From positions 61,782,609-61,846,608 of the forward strand of contig CP136066.1 in the NCBI GenBank assembly GCA_032622095.1: a DNA stretch of 64,000 nucleotides, given 5' to 3'. Under the pieces are notes generated by a model. The model did no database searches, had not been told where the DNA came from, and saw only the letters and a program-made list of their open reading frames with translations. A program made the position numbers and the translations under genes. Shown here in pieces: positions 12,445 through 25,429 of the stretch (position 1 is its first letter; each line of letters begins with the position of its first letter). The stretch is from Siphonodentalium dalli (Eukaryota > Mollusca > Scaphopoda > Gadilida > Siphonodentaliidae).

Positions 12445-12860
12445 TCTATTATATATTTTGGAAGATCTGTGTGTCTGTGTGTCTGTCTGTGTGTTCGCGA
12501 TGGACTCGAAAACGACCGAACCGATTTCGATGAAACTTGGTATGTGGGGGTACTTTCGGCCGTGGAGTGGTATGGGCCTGTTAATTTGCCCGTGCGACGT
12601 GGCCTTGACCTTGAAATCGGGTCATTTCAAGGTCAAACGCCCGCATATCACGGGATTTCGATGAAAATTAGTGTCTAGGGATATTTTCTTATGGGGGTCT
12701 CATAAGCCTTTTCATTTGCCCGTGCGATGTGACCTTGAAATCGGGTCAATTTAAGGTCGCGAATTTTGATGGGATTTCCACGAAATTTTATACATAGGGT
12801 TACTTTTGTCCACTGAGTGTTTTGGACGGGTCAAATCGTGACCCCGACCTTACCTTGACG
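12445..12860 (+). mobile_element. Helitron, 3'-truncated, array 2 unit 2
   Basis: It starts TCTATTATATATTTTGG immediately after the CTAG of the previous unit. Alignment by eye follows the full copy at 23962-24613 (GACTCGAAAAC, CGATGAAACTTGGTATGTGG, repeated GACCTTGACCTTGAAATC). It stops at about 12860, before the 3' hairpin and CTAG. The 3' end is missing. Confidence 0.7.
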
Positions 12861-13191
12861 TTTTTTTTCCGCCGTACAGTGAACAGGAAACCACGAAAGT
12901 CATTTTGAAATCCACCGTTTGTTGTTCGAGTTTTTACGTCTATTTCTTGAAATATATGTTCAATTTGTTGATCTGGATGTGATTTCCACGGAATTAACTG
13001 TTCGTTTTTATCGCATTAGTGAGTATAATATTCAATTGAATCGAAAGTATCAAATTGTTTTCATCGCGAGGCGCTACATTTTAAAAATAGAGTCATTTTG
13101 ATCGAGGTCATGGAAGGTTAATGAAAGGTCAACTCGGATGTAGTTCTACTATGGGTATAAACTTTAACCATTGAAATGACATTAAAATGTG

Positions 13192-13480
13192 TTACTATTC
13201 AAATAAAGGAGGAGTTTGCACATATTTTCAATGTTGACCTCACTGAAGGTCAAAAGGTCACAGGTTTTTGTCAAAATTTTATTTTCAGCACATTCTTATC
13301 AACTGATGGTATTATTGAAGTAGTATGCTGTCATAACTAACCTATCACTTTTTTCAGACCCTGGAGGATATGGCGAACCTGAATACTTCTGAATTTACCC
13401 TTGATATAATTACTCTTTGTTAACATTTCAGCTGAAATTCACCCTACACAATCTGAACTTCATTTTGGTTCAGGGGTTTT
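13192..13480. repeat. Left inverted repeat of the 6-kb gene-bearing element
   Basis: This segment contains TATTCAAATAAAGG, TGCACATATTTTCAAT, GACCCTGGAGGATATG and CATTTTGGTTCAGGGG. It matches the reverse complement of 18890-19183 at roughly 80-85% by eye. The pair encloses the long minus-strand gene, which suggests the terminal inverted repeats of a DNA transposon. The outermost ends and TSD could not be fixed. Confidence 0.7.
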
Positions 13481-13623
13481 GAAAATATGACATGTCTTTT
13501 CCATGATTTGCTTTCCTTTGGTTTCTTATGTAAGACTCAAACTGAAACAATGAACAACTTGTTCACGGAATTAAAACTGTTCCAATTGTGTATACTTGAA
13601 TATATATACATGTACCATCTCAT

Positions 13624-16600
13624 TCATCTGGTTTCATTCTCCGTATCACAATCATCATCTTCACACTCATCTGTTTCATCATGCTGTCTTTCAAGAATAT
13701 CAACCAACTTGGTGGGTAGAATGTCAGCTGCTGTCCACTTTGGCTGCATCACACCATCACTACATTCCCAGCCATGACCATCAAGAAGACTTGGTATGGA
13801 TGGAATTGGAATATAACCGCGTTTCCAAATACCGACTTGATAATTTGCACGTCTGGCATGCTCTTCCAAACAACTCTCACAAGGAGGAACAGAACTGAGG
13901 TCAAAAAAAGTTCTCTTGCCCAACTCAGTACCACACTTACTTAACAGCAGTAAGTAGCTTGCTTCATTTACTTTCGACACACGGGGTTTTCCATAAAGCA
14001 CACATGTGAATTCTTGAAGCACCTCCATTGCGGCACGTGGAACCTCCCGAGAATCACCAAGTTTTGAAAATGCTTCCTGGAATTTCACATTCTTCTTCAG
14101 AATCTTGATAGGTCTCAGCTTCCCTTTACCTTTAAAACAGCTCACACTATCACACCCTGTATAAGCATGTAGACCAAGAAGGGCTGAACACATCACATCT
14201 CCAAAAGATTTTGCCAATGCAGAGATATCAATACATCGTCGGCTATTTCCTTTCCATGTCTCAAACAGAATGGTGATTTCCTGCAGATTCACAGCAGCAT
14301 TGAGAAGTATAAAGAATATATCAGTATCAGGGCTTTTCACTCTCACATACTTGAGTCCCCACTCCTTTGCATAATTACAATACAGAACTACTCTTGAATC
14401 AGTTTCTTCTTGTGTCGAGTTCAGTGATGAAATGTCCTCACAAGTGACTTCATTGCCATCTGATGTTAGCAGGAAAGCCTGTCCTTCATGACCCTTTAAA
14501 CTTCCAGCAGAAGAATGACTACTCCATGCTGACAGGAGAACATTAACAAGCTGTTTTTTATTCTCATCATTGGTGAGAAAAGATTTCCAATCCTTTGGTC
14601 TTTTCGTGTTGACGCCACTCACGATAAGTTTCTCACTACACCCTCTCCTTTTTCTTTCAACGGCCTTCACAGAATCTGCCAAATACATATCAGTACTGAA
14701 TATAACAGTGGATTTTTGCAAAGCAAAACTCAAAATCCTTTCAGCAATTTCACCAAAGTTCACAGGAAGTGCTGTTAAACAATGAAAAACCGCATTTCCA
14801 TCTTCAATAATCATGCATTATTTTGGATTCTGAGGAATTTGGCTGTCTTCGACATCACATGTGAGGAAGTAATATCCCTTTGATTTATCAATCTTCGCGA
14901 GAAAGCCATCGGCCAGTCCTATATTATAAGGGACAGGAGTTAGAGGGTAAGTAAGAAGCACTTTCATGTCAATCCTTTCTTCATCTGGCAATTCTTGTGA
15001 TTTAACTAGCAGCTGGAAAGCAATATTACCCTGCTGTTTATACTCGATAGTTTTATTCTTAGATGTTGTAAGTTTAACACTCTTGTTCATGCTTGCGAGG
15101 GTTTTTAGTTTTGTTCTTCTTACAGGATCAAAAAAATCCTTTTTCAACTTCAATCGTTCTTCAATGAATGTACACTTTGTTTTATTCCCAGTAGATTCAG
15201 CTCTTAGAATATCATGATGCTGCAGTACCAGAGGAAATGATGTAAACTTTGTCCTTATCTGGCAAGGTGAATGGATTATTGAAATCACAGATGGCTGAAA
15301 CTGTCCTGCTAACATGCCTTTCACTTCTAGTCACCTCAGCTGCTCTGTTGTCTCTGTGTTTCATTCCTTTCAATAAAGAATCTACCATATCAGCCATGGA
15401 ATATGTTGCTTGCAAATATTTAGCTCTCTCTTTAGCTGACCTTGTCCACCTGAGGGATTGGAAGATAATACACATGTATGAGTGAACAACAACTTTACAT
15501 ATCTTATTTAATCTGTGAACAACAAGAACATGGTGTTGATTGAAATTAAGGTGACAATTTTCCCTTGATGTTAGTATGATAAAGATTCATTGCAGATGAA
15601 TCACACAATTTACCATTTGCTCTCATTTTCACTGTGAATTTGATTTGGTAAATCCCTTGAAATTTGAGAACTAAATATTTATAAATAAACCTTGCATTAC
15701 CTAAAGTTTGATATGCATTGAATACTATAACAGTTTCAGTATGTGAATGTTAGTAGATGTTTGATTGATGTTAGGATTTAATGTGTAAAGTAAGTGTTAG
15801 TCAAACAACATGCTAACTGAATATTCTATGGTAAAGTTTGAACAGTGTTAGTATGAATAAACAAATTGGGGAACTCAGAACTGAAACTAAAAACACAAAC
15901 TGTTTAACAAGACAAAATATTTAATAAGAATAAAAAATAATCAAAATAAAAAACAGTCAACTTACATGGCAAACTCAAATCACAAACAAAAGTAAAATAT
16001 AACTCCTGAACAGAAACACTGATGATAGTTATACCTCTGGCATGCACTATAGTTGGTTTGCACGCCAGAAAATCCAACACCTACGCCACCCACTCTGCAT
16101 TTCGAATGTCTCATGAATGTCTCTTCGATTGTCTTATCTACAGCACAGCGATTACCTGGTATAAATGATCTCGCAACACTAATAGCACCTCGCTTGAGCA
16201 GTTTTGTAGCACCAGGATGTGATGTCTCTATATTGGTTATGAACATCGAGAAACATGTGAGGTAGCGAGCATAGTTTTGTCCATCGTAGCTGAAGAATAG
16301 ATATGGCATCAGACAGAGACACTGGTTATATGCAACGAAGTCATTAGTTTTTACAGCCTGTAACAGAGACAGTATTAACCACACATGGTCCATATATGAC
16401 ACCCAGAATACTCCTGTATTACCCAGCTTTCCTGTTCGAATCCCATCACGAAACTTCATGTATTTATCCAGATATTCTTCAATATGTTTATCTTTAAGGA
16501 CACTTTCCTCACAAGATATATCAGGACTTCTTATCAATGCATCATGTCTATCTCTTGATTCTTGAGGCAGGTCACCATATGGATTCTGTTCATCAAGGTT

Positions 16601-18841
16601 CATGTCCAATAAGAATTGAGTAAATACAATTCTCTCAAGAGCTTCTACCATAACCTTATGACAATGAATGCTTCTAGCATAGTTTTTACCCGAAATAACA
16701 CCGCTGAGTGATCCAGAAGAAATCAAACCTGCTTCCAAGAATACATCGGATAATCTACTCCCATCCATCTTCTTCCCAATCATCTTGAGATAGCCCATGA
16801 CTAAGTGAAATGTGCCTATCATAATAATATGATTCTCGTATCTCTCCTCGTAATTCCATGTCAGAGGAAAAGCCTTCATACATACCCCAAGATCAAATGT
16901 AGTGATAACATAATCTTGTCCGACTTCTTTTGATCCATTTTCTGCAAATCTCAGACACTCTTGAATAGTCTTATAATCAGTGATGTGATATGGAATGATT
17001 GGGTAGTATTCTATTGTTGTCAACTTTGTCGGTTTTGCACCAGTCAAAGATACATATCATCCCCATCCTGGTACTTTCTGCTCTGTTTTGGAAGAATGTA
17101 GCCTTGCAAGAATCCATAAGAAGTTCCTCCTCTGCATGGACTTGTGTGCTTTATCACCACCATCAACTGTAACATTAACAATAGTGAACTGTGGATTCTT
17201 GCGCTTACCCATATAACAGACATAAATACTTGGATCATTCTGCAACTTCATAGATCGCTTTCCTGTTCTAGGCAAAGAAGATATTTTTGGTTGAAATCCA
17301 GAAATCTGCTGTTCGGGGTTTGCACATATCTCCTGAAGCATTATGCCTTGTGCTCTATGAACAGACCCAGCGCCTGCAAGATCATTCACAAACTGATCAA
17401 AGTTGTCAAAGTCAGAATGAAAAAGAGATGAACAAGATGGTTTGCGGATGATCTGTGTTGGTAAAACATCTGAAGTAGTTCCGACAGCTTCGGCTATAGC
17501 GGTTTCAACTTCAAGAATAAACTCATAGTTCTCTGAATGTCCAAGTCTATTCATGAGTTTAAGTAACTCGGCACTTCTATATAAATGTCGGAGTGTCATT
17601 CCAACTAAGATATGTTTAGGAAGAATCCATTCACCATTTGTGACTGCTCGACATATGTCTTGACCAATAGACCTGACCAGACGTTTAATCTTAACTGATG
17701 GCTCTTTCCCTTTAGTGAATAAGTGAATTAAAAACTTGTATATCAGTGTAGGCACGACTGGATTTTTCAAGTCCATATTGTCAGTTGTCGGTGGCCAAGG
17801 GACAGAGTCAGTCTCCTTGAATGTTCTCAAAATATCACTTTTCAAAAGCTCAGCAGTGTCCTGGAGTTTATCTGCTGAACCCAGTCTATAACTTTGGCGC
17901 ACAGCATTGTGTATGTCACATTTAAGGTTGAATACAAGGTATGAATGGAAGCGACCATCCTGAAAAACGTGAGTGAATCCAAGTAAATCTCTATATGTGT
18001 CACATTTCTCCAATTTTGCCTTCAGATTATCACCTCTGTAATTTTGATTTGCAAAAGGAGTTTGTTGGAGGGATTCTTTATACAAATCACATAAATCACT
18101 CAGTTTGACTATTTCATGATGAATTATTATTCTTTCATTAATCAGTTCACAGACTCTCGCAAATGATTCACTGTGTGCTCTTTCCAATGATGCCTGCCAA
18201 TCTACTTGTTCTACATCCTTTGACTGCCACTTTCCTGGGTTTATTGTATATGTCCTCCTACTTGATGGATGATATTTAGCCTCACAGGCGAATAAATCGA
18301 ATCCAGAAATCCTCCTTAGCAGCTTGAAGTCCTGTTTCTTTTCGGCTTCTGAAACAACGGTCACTCCACCTCCACGTTCAAAAGATTTTGTATTTTCAGT
18401 TGTCCATATTCCTTTGACTTTGACTTTCTTTTTACCTTCTTTATCACAGAAGATACAGGTTGGTTTGGAAATAATGTTGTCTTTTACAGTTGATGCTGTC
18501 CTAGTGGTCGCAGATGATGAAGGCTGATCAACGGTAGAAATCAAGCGATTGAGATTTGACGTGAAATGTATATAACAATCTCTATGATAACCATGATGGT
18601 TGTGAAGAATATCAGGAATGTTTTTGCAGATGTCATCCATACGATATGAGGAGTTCAACGGTTGAAGCTGTCTTCGATTTCGAATGTCCGAAAATCTTTG
18701 GAATCTTTCACTTGGATCTGATGTCTCCTTGATGAATGTGAAGTTTTCCATATTGGAATTTCTCATATGAATTACACACTGACATAATCCTTTGATATCA
18801 GGATCATCAAGCTTCCTTATTTTCCTCTTGGTGGGTTCCAT
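13624..18841 (-). pseudogene. Broken ~1,540-aa gene of an unnamed, transposon-associated metazoan family
   Basis: It reads from ATG at 18841 to a stop at 13624. Exon A (18841-16035) is one frame with a single in-frame TGA (17057-17059). An intron (16034-15450) follows, then exon B (15449-13624). Exon B has a frameshift near 15213 and an in-frame TAA (14818-14820). The N-terminal third has Cys pairs (CQC near residue 20; CIFC near 130), a possible zinc-binding part. The middle has FTGAKPTK-like and GKNYARSIHCHK segments. The C-terminal third has EDGNAVFH, NQEETDSR-like, SPDTDIFFILL and HAYTGCDSVSCFKGKGK. From memory, proteins of this layout are widespread, unnamed and often multi-copy in cnidarians, fish, echinoderms and molluscs. 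The acidic SPDTD and GCD/GKGK motifs recall PIN/FEN1-type nucleases (inference). Flanking inverted repeats suggest it is transposon cargo. Three lesions make it a recently dead copy. Confidence 0.78.
15450..16034 (-). other. Intron of the broken transposon gene
   Basis: On the minus strand the donor is CCAGAG|GTATAAC and the acceptor is CCAATCCCTCAG|GTGG. Joining them gives Cys-Gln-Arg-Trp-Thr-Arg in frame, followed by AKERAKYLQAT, with coding-quality sequence on both sides and AT-rich non-coding sequence between (585 bp). Reading straight through gives a low-complexity tail, so splicing is strongly favoured. Confidence 0.8.
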
Positions 18842-18889
18842 TTTATTAGATCACAAGATTATCTGGAAATAAAAGAAAACAGTGTTTAT

Positions 18890-19183
18890 TTTAATACCCC
18901 TGAACCAAAATGAAGTTCAGACAGTGTAGGGTAAACTAATAAACTTTAGCTGAAATGTTAACAAAGAGTCATATATCAAGGGTAAATTGAAAAGTATCCG
19001 GGTTCGGCATATCCTCCAGGGTCTGAAAAGAGTAATAGGTTAGTTGTGACAGCTTACTACTTCAATAATGCCATCAGTTGATAAGAATGGGCTGAAATAA
19101 AAAAATCGACAAATATCTGTGACATTTTGACCTTCACCAAGGTCAAAATTGAAAATATGTGCAAGCCTTTATTTGAATAGAGT
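18890..19183. repeat. Right inverted repeat of the 6-kb gene-bearing element
   Basis: Inverted partner of 13192-13480. It begins close to the start codon of the long gene (18841), with CCCCTGAACCAAAATG, and ends near CTTTATTTGAATAG. It may carry the promoter of the gene. Confidence 0.7.
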
Positions 19184-20870
19184 AGTCTAACGCGAACAAA
19201 ATGATACCAAAAACCTTACCATAATTTGATTAGAAACCGATTGTTGATGGTTTATGTTTCCCCTATCCCTAAATTGTGAAAAAACATCAAAAACAGGTCG
19301 AAATATTTTTTAATCAAATATGACCAAAATAACATATATTTAAGCTGTTAACATGGTTATTTCATTCAGAGATATCCTTCTGGCTATCCAGAGGGGTAAA
19401 TGAATGGCTTATATCTGGTTTTTGTATCGGCCACGAAACTATCTGGTGTGATATGGACTGAAAATCGCATTTTCACCCAAGTCACATGACCTCTTGACCT
19501 CTCATGGCGACATCAATGATGACATGTCTATTTTTCTTATTATGGTGTAATAGTGTATTACCAACAGAAAGACGCCTAGAAAATAAGAATATGTGTATTA
19601 GAACCTGAGTTGTGATGATTTATATTTCCCCTACCCCATATAAAAAAATGCAGATTTTCGAGAGGGTAGGGTTAGTGTAAACATATTTTTATTTCCAAAT
19701 CCAAACATAATACACATAATACACAAATGACATATATATATAACATATAAGAGATAATGTATGGAAATGAGGATCAGGCAACAAGCCCAAGGGCTTATAT
19801 GAAGTCTTCTCCTCTTTGGCGACATGCCCCATCCCCAATAAGTGAGGGAGGGGTATCGATCAGACGGGAAAGGATATAAATAATGTTTTTTAAAGGAAAA
19901 GTAACTAAGTTTGAGTTGGGGATGGAAACAGCAGGAAGATAGTGTTAAGGATAGCAGGAGGCAGAGAGAGAGAGATAGAGAGAGAGATCGAGAGAAAGAG
20001 AGAGAGAGAGAATCAGAGAGAGTGAGAAAGTAGAGGGGGCAGAGTTTTCAATAATTTAGTTGCTGCGTGATGAAAATTATGCTCGTAGTAATATGCATGC
20101 GTCAGGCTCGATGGGAGGGGGTCAATCGCAATGGCCAATTCCTATTTCAATGGGGTTCACTGTGAATATCGCTGCATTCTTCATGTAGAATCATCTCACG
20201 TATATACAGGAGGGTAGGGTTGAACTTTGCGACAGGAGGTACATCGGGACCCAAAATATTTGCTGTTAGCATTGATTTTCCAACTCTACATACCCCAGGG
20301 CACACCACAATACCAAAGAAGTTTAATAGTGGGGGGTGCATGGTGACCCCTATCAGCCCATGGACTATATTGACTTAAATCAGGGGGGACCCCTATTTTC
20401 ATATTATCAGCATCCCTGTCCAAAAAATGGTGTGTAATTACTGGAGCTTTGGTGTCTCAGTCCTGTAGCTCTAGTTTTTCTTATTAAATCAGCATCTCTT
20501 GCACAAATCTATAGTATTTCCATGATCATATAGTGTGAATGGTGTCACCGTGGGCTTGCTTCCCTCATATGGTGTGCCTGTATACTCGAAAATTGAAGAA
20601 CATCAATGTCGCCCCGACTAATACAGAAAGTAATGCTATTGTAAGTAGCCCCAACTAATATATACCGAAGATAATATAATGATATCACGAGTCGCTCCAA
20701 CTAAAACAGAAGGTGATACTATTGCGAGTCAGCCATTTTGATAAAGAAGTTGGGCCAGCTTCCTATCCATCCAAACCAATGAAACCAAGAGGTGACATGT
20801 AAATATAGGAGTTAATGCTAATTTATGGAGAAACCTATTTATTCACCAGGGGTGTTTTGTTACATATAAC
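19184..20870. other. No gene recognised; GA-rich microsatellite
   Basis: A GAGAGA-rich tract lies at about 19962-20030. Three loose ~50-bp repeats with CCCCAACTAA-like text lie at 20605-20735. A palindromic AAGCCCAAGGGCTT sits at 19786-19799, and a similar one occurs at 35993. No coding sequence could be supported. Confidence 0.45.
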
Positions 20871-20874
20871 CATG

Positions 20875-20998
20875 AATTGCGCTTAAGCGCAATTGATTGT
20901 GCTTAAGCGAAATTATTTGCGCTTAAGCGAAATTAATTGCGCTTAAGCGCAATTGATTGCGCTTAAGCGCAATTGATTGCACTTAAGCACAATTAATT
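20875..20998. repeat. Tandem GCGCTTAAGCGC palindromes
   Basis: Six copies of a ~19-bp unit (AATTGATTGCGCTTAAGCGC), with point changes that stay mostly palindromic (CTTAAG centre). Related arrays occur at 45720-46010 and, diverged, at 46080-46370 and 48370-48740. Confidence 0.85.
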
Positions 20999-22760
20999 AT
21001 TAAATGTGAATTTGACCTCCCATAGACACACTGTCCAATCGGCTCGCGGAATACCAGTGTGAACGGCGGAATACCAGTGTTGTACAGGAGAATACCAGTG
21101 TTTTTAAGCGATATGATGGTACCATAATTAGAACTGGACGGCTAAATAACATGACAAAAGACAATGGAAAGGTATGAGCGATCCATTTTACATTTACCCA
21201 GTGGAGAGGTCACCTGGTGATGTTCAGTTCGACTCTGGGCGATCTGGCCTTCGTTTAAAGCAGAAAACTAGGGTCTACAAACTCGTAGGGTGGAGGTAAA
21301 ATTTTGCCCTAATCGGTATTCTAGTGCGTTTTGTTTGATTCCTGAGCATAACTTGCGGAATTTTTTATAAAATTCCTACAGCGGAATATATTGGCAAAAC
21401 GTGCACATCGAAATCACTGGCGTGTATTAGTTGGAAATACACGAAAATAAATCGAAACGAGGGGCGGTGATCACAGAAAATGGCACGGCGAACTACCAGT
21501 GCATGCCAACGAGGGCTACCAGTGCCAAATTTTCTTTATATGGTAAGTTATATCGGGTATATGTCGGGGGATGTTTTAGATTCGGTTTAAGCTATAGGAA
21601 TGTCTCATCCCCTCATCAAATTTGGGCACAATCGATCTAGAATGGTACATGTGTGGGTCTAAGATATGAAAGTTCGAAATTTTAAGTACGGTGATACTCA
21701 ACATTGGTGGAACATAAAGTAACAATTTAGTTGACAAGAGTTTAAATTTCCCTTTATTCGGTATTGGCACTGAGTTAGTTCCATATCAATTGGATTCAAA
21801 CAGTTAGTTTAAACTAATGTTTAACATTTGCAAATAAGTCTATCATTAAATAGGGAAGACGTTCTAATTCTAATGGAATGATATTTCTAATTATCCCAGC
21901 AAATGTTGCATATATGGGGTAGACTTGTTCCCAAAATTTAGAAAGTAATTGATATTATGGGGCATGCATATCTTTGCCTATATGTTGAGTTCTTCGTCGA
22001 TTTGAAGGCGTTGCCGTATGTATATGCATGCATGGATCTGTGTGTGTCATTATTTGATGTATTGGATGTCTTAACTAAAGATGAATGAGTTATATATATG
22101 TGTGTATATATGTATATATGGATGGACCTGCGAGTAGACGAATGTGCATTTATTTATATATATATATCTATTATATATTTTGGAAGATCTGTGTGTCTGT
22201 CTGTAATCGATGGACTCGAAAACGGCCGACCCGATTTCGATGAAACTTGGTATGTGGGGGTATTTTCGACCGGAGAGTGACATGGGCCTATTAATTTGCC
22301 CGTGCGACGTGACCTTGACCTTGAAATCTGGTAATTTCAAGGTCAAACGCCCGAATATCACGGGATTTCGATGAAACTTGGTATGTGGGGGTACCTTCGG
22401 CCGGGGAGTGGCATAAACCTATTAATTTGCCCGTGCGACGTGACCTTGACCTTGAAATCGGGTCATTTCAAGGTCAAACGCCCGAATATCACGGGGGACC
22501 TTGATCTTGAAATCGGGTCAATTCAAGGTCAAATCGCGAATTTTGATGGGATTTCGACGAAATTTGATACGTGGAGTTACTTTTGTCCACTGAGGGTTTT
22601 GGACGGGTCAAATCGTGACCCCGACCTGACCTTGACATTCAAAATGATCAATTCAAGGTCAAATCGGGTAAAACCGGATGGATTTCGACGGGCACGTTTG
22701 TCGGGTACTTTTGTCTGGGCAGTGTTTAGGACTGGTCAAATCGTGACCCCACTTGACCTT
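20981..22760 (+). repeat. Tandem duplication, copy 1 (period 1,795 bp)
   Basis: Starts ACTTAAGCACAATTAATTA and is repeated at +1,795 bp with only a handful of substitutions by eye. It contains the left arm of the CACACTGTCC element and a 3'-truncated Helitron. It is separated from copy 2 by 15 bp (TGTTAACATTTGTTA). Confidence 0.93.
22167..22760 (+). mobile_element. Helitron, 3'-truncated by the duplication breakpoint
   Basis: Starts TCTATTATATATTTTGG after A (22166). It follows the copy at 23962 until CACTTGACCTT, where the duplication ends. The 3' hairpin and CTAG are absent. Confidence 0.8.
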
Positions 22761-22775
22761 TGTTAACATTTGTTA

Positions 22776-24555
22776 ACTTAAGCACAATTAATTATTAAAT
22801 GTGAATTTGACCTCCCATAGACACACTGTCCAATCGGCTCGCGGAATACCAGTGTGAACGGCGGAATACCAGTGTTGTACAGGAGAATACCAGTGTTTTT
22901 AAGCGATATGATGGTACCATAATTAGAACTGGACGGCTAAATAACATGACAAAAGACAATGGAAAGGTATGAGCGATCCATTTTACATTTACCCAGTGGA
23001 GAGGTCACCTGGTGATGTTCAGTTCGACTCTGGGCGATCTGGCCTTCGTTTAAAGCAGAAAAATAGGGTCTACAAACTCGTAGGGTGGAGGTAAAATTTT
23101 GCCCTAATCGGTATTCTAGTGCGTTTTGTTTGATTCCTGAGCATAACTTGCGGAATTTTTTATAAAATTCCTACAGCGGAATATATTGGCAAAACGTGCA
23201 CATCGAAATCACTGGCGTGTATTAGTTGGAAATACACGAAAATAAATCGAAACGAGGGGCGGTGATCACAGAAAATGGCACGGCGAACTACCAGTGCATG
23301 CCAACGAGGGCTACCAGTGCCAAATTTTCTTTATATGGTAAGTTATATCGGGTATATGTCGGGGGATGTTTTAGATTCGGTTTAAGCTATAGGAATGTCT
23401 CATCCCCTCATCAAATTTGGGCACAATCGATCTAGAATGGTACATGTGTGGGTCTAAGATATGAAAGTTCGAAATTTTAAGTACGGCGATACTCAACATT
23501 GGTGGAACATAAAGTAACAATTTAGTTGACAAGAGTTTAAATTTCCCTTTATTCGGTATTGGCACTGAGTTAGTTCCATATCAATTGGATTCAAACAGTT
23601 AGTTTAAACTAATGTTTAACATTTGCAAATAAGTCTATCATTAAATAGGGAAGACGTTCTAATTCTAATGGAATGATATTTCTAATTATCCCAGCAAATG
23701 TTGCATATATGGGGTAGACTTGTTCCCAAAATTTAGAAAGTAATTGATATTATGGGGCATGCATATCTTTGCCTATATGTTGAGTTCTTCGTCGATTTGA
23801 AGGCGTTGCCGTATGTATATGCATGCATGGATCTGTGTGTGTCATTATTTGATGTATTGGATGTCTTAACTAAAGATGAATGAGTTATATATATGTGTGT
23901 ATATATGTATATATGGATGGACCTGCGAGTAGACGAATGTGCATTTATTTATATATATATATCTATTATATATTTTGGAAGATCTGTGTGTCTGTCTGTA
24001 ATCGATGGACTCGAAAACGGCCGACCCGATTTCGATGAAACTTGGTATGTGGGGGTATTTTCGACCGGAGAGTGACATGGGCCTATTAATTTGCCCGTGC
24101 GACGTGACCTTGACCTTGAAATCTGGTAATTTCAAGGTCAAACGCCCGAATATCACGGGATTTCGATGAAACTTGGTATGTGGGGGTATCTTCGGCCGGG
24201 GAGTGGCATAAACCTATTAATTTGCCCGTGCGACGTGACCTTGACCTTGAAATCGGGTCATTTCAAGGTCAAACGCCCGAATATCACGGGGGACCTTGAT
24301 CTTGAAATCGGGTCAATTCAAGGTCAAATCGCGAATTTTGATGGGATTTCGACGAAATTTGATACGTGGAGTTACTTTTGTCCACTGAGGGTTTTGGACG
24401 GGTCAAATCGTGACCCCGACCTGACCTTGACATTCAAAATGATCAATTCAAGGTCAAATCGGGTAAAACCGGATGGATTTCGACGGGCACGTTTGTCGGG
24501 TACTTTTGTCTGGGCAGTGTTTAGGACTGGTCAAATCGTGACCCCACTTGACCTT
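22776..24555 (+). repeat. Tandem duplication, copy 2 (period 1,795 bp)
   Basis: Nearly identical to 20981-22760. Only this copy continues into the Helitron 3' end and the rest of the host transposon, so it is the original and copy 1 the added one. Confidence 0.93.
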
Positions 24556-24613
24556 GACCTTCAAAATGGACAATTCAAGGTCAAAGCCCGGACGAAGTCG
24601 GGTCACCTTCTAG
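23962..24613 (+). mobile_element. Helitron (non-autonomous), complete 652-bp copy
   Basis: Starts TCTATTATATATTTTGG after A (23961). It ends with hairpin CCCGGACGAAGTCGGG, a 7-bp spacer and CTAG (24610-24613), followed by T. The interior is a chain of related phrases (GACCTTGACCTTGAAATCGG, GATTTCGATGAAACTTGG). It is the best single reference copy of this subfamily in the window. Confidence 0.88.
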
Positions 24614-24916
24614 TATATATATATCGATGGATGGACTGGTGTCAAATATATTAATTGTTGAATGCATGGATATGATGTTTCTGAGCTGGAGTGATGGGAG
24701 AATGAGTTGGATGGCTGTGCTGATGAATCAGTGAGTGATTGGCGAGTCGATGGTTGGCTGGATTATTTTTGGTTGATCGTTGCGTGGTGATTGGACGTAT
24801 GTTGTGGCTACGTGTACAAATAGATTGATATATTTTATGACTGAGTGTGCATATGGATAAATCTAGGGGTTTATTTTATGCATATATAATTTTCTCTTTA
24901 TTTTTCTCTTTTCAGA

Positions 24917-25429
24917 AAAGGAAAGCGTGGCAATCAATGGGACAAGAGGAAAAGAATAAAATTTGAAGAAAAAAAACGTGACAGCGGAAACGGACACGAT
25001 AGTGAAAATGCGGAGCCAGATGTGACTGGGCCAGTAACACCGGGGTCACAGTCAGGTGTGCTCAGCAAGCAACTTTCGTGGGCGCCCTTTATATAAGAGA
25101 GCGATCTATAACCGCGGGATCATCCCAGCAAGGAGAGTGCTTTTTCAACAAGGAGGCACGATGGATATTCAATACCAGCTAAAGCAACAACCGCCTTAAA
25201 AGGAACTGGATACTTGAAAGACATAAAAACTTTTTTAGATCTGATTGCTAAAGGAAAATTCCCGATGGAGAACATTTCATTCCGTGTATTTATCGAGACA
25301 GTTCGGTTGTTTTCCCTAAATTCAACCACGCAAATGAGATAATCCGCGGAGACAACGGCATTCTGGAAAACAGGATACAGGCTTTTTGGAGAACAAATCA
25401 ACTTGCTTATAAACAATATAAACATATAA
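24917..25429 (+). pseudogene. Decayed coding segment of unrecognised family inside the TIR transposon
   Basis: An acceptor-like TTTCTCTTTTCAG (to 24915) precedes an open, Lys/Glu-rich stretch of 59 codons (GKRGNQWDKRKRIKF...) ending at TAA 25094. After a frame change, 25081-25179 reads a FNKEARWIFNTS-like segment. A second frame change leads into KGTGYLKDIKTFLDLIAKG, then ENISFRVFIETVRLF. This has an in-frame TAA at 25340 and resumes as AETTAFWKTGYRLFGEQ to 25426. Composition and hydrophobic pattern look coding. I cannot name the family. Two frame changes and an internal stop make it non-functional. It could be the host transposon's own gene or captured sequence. Confidence 0.55.
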
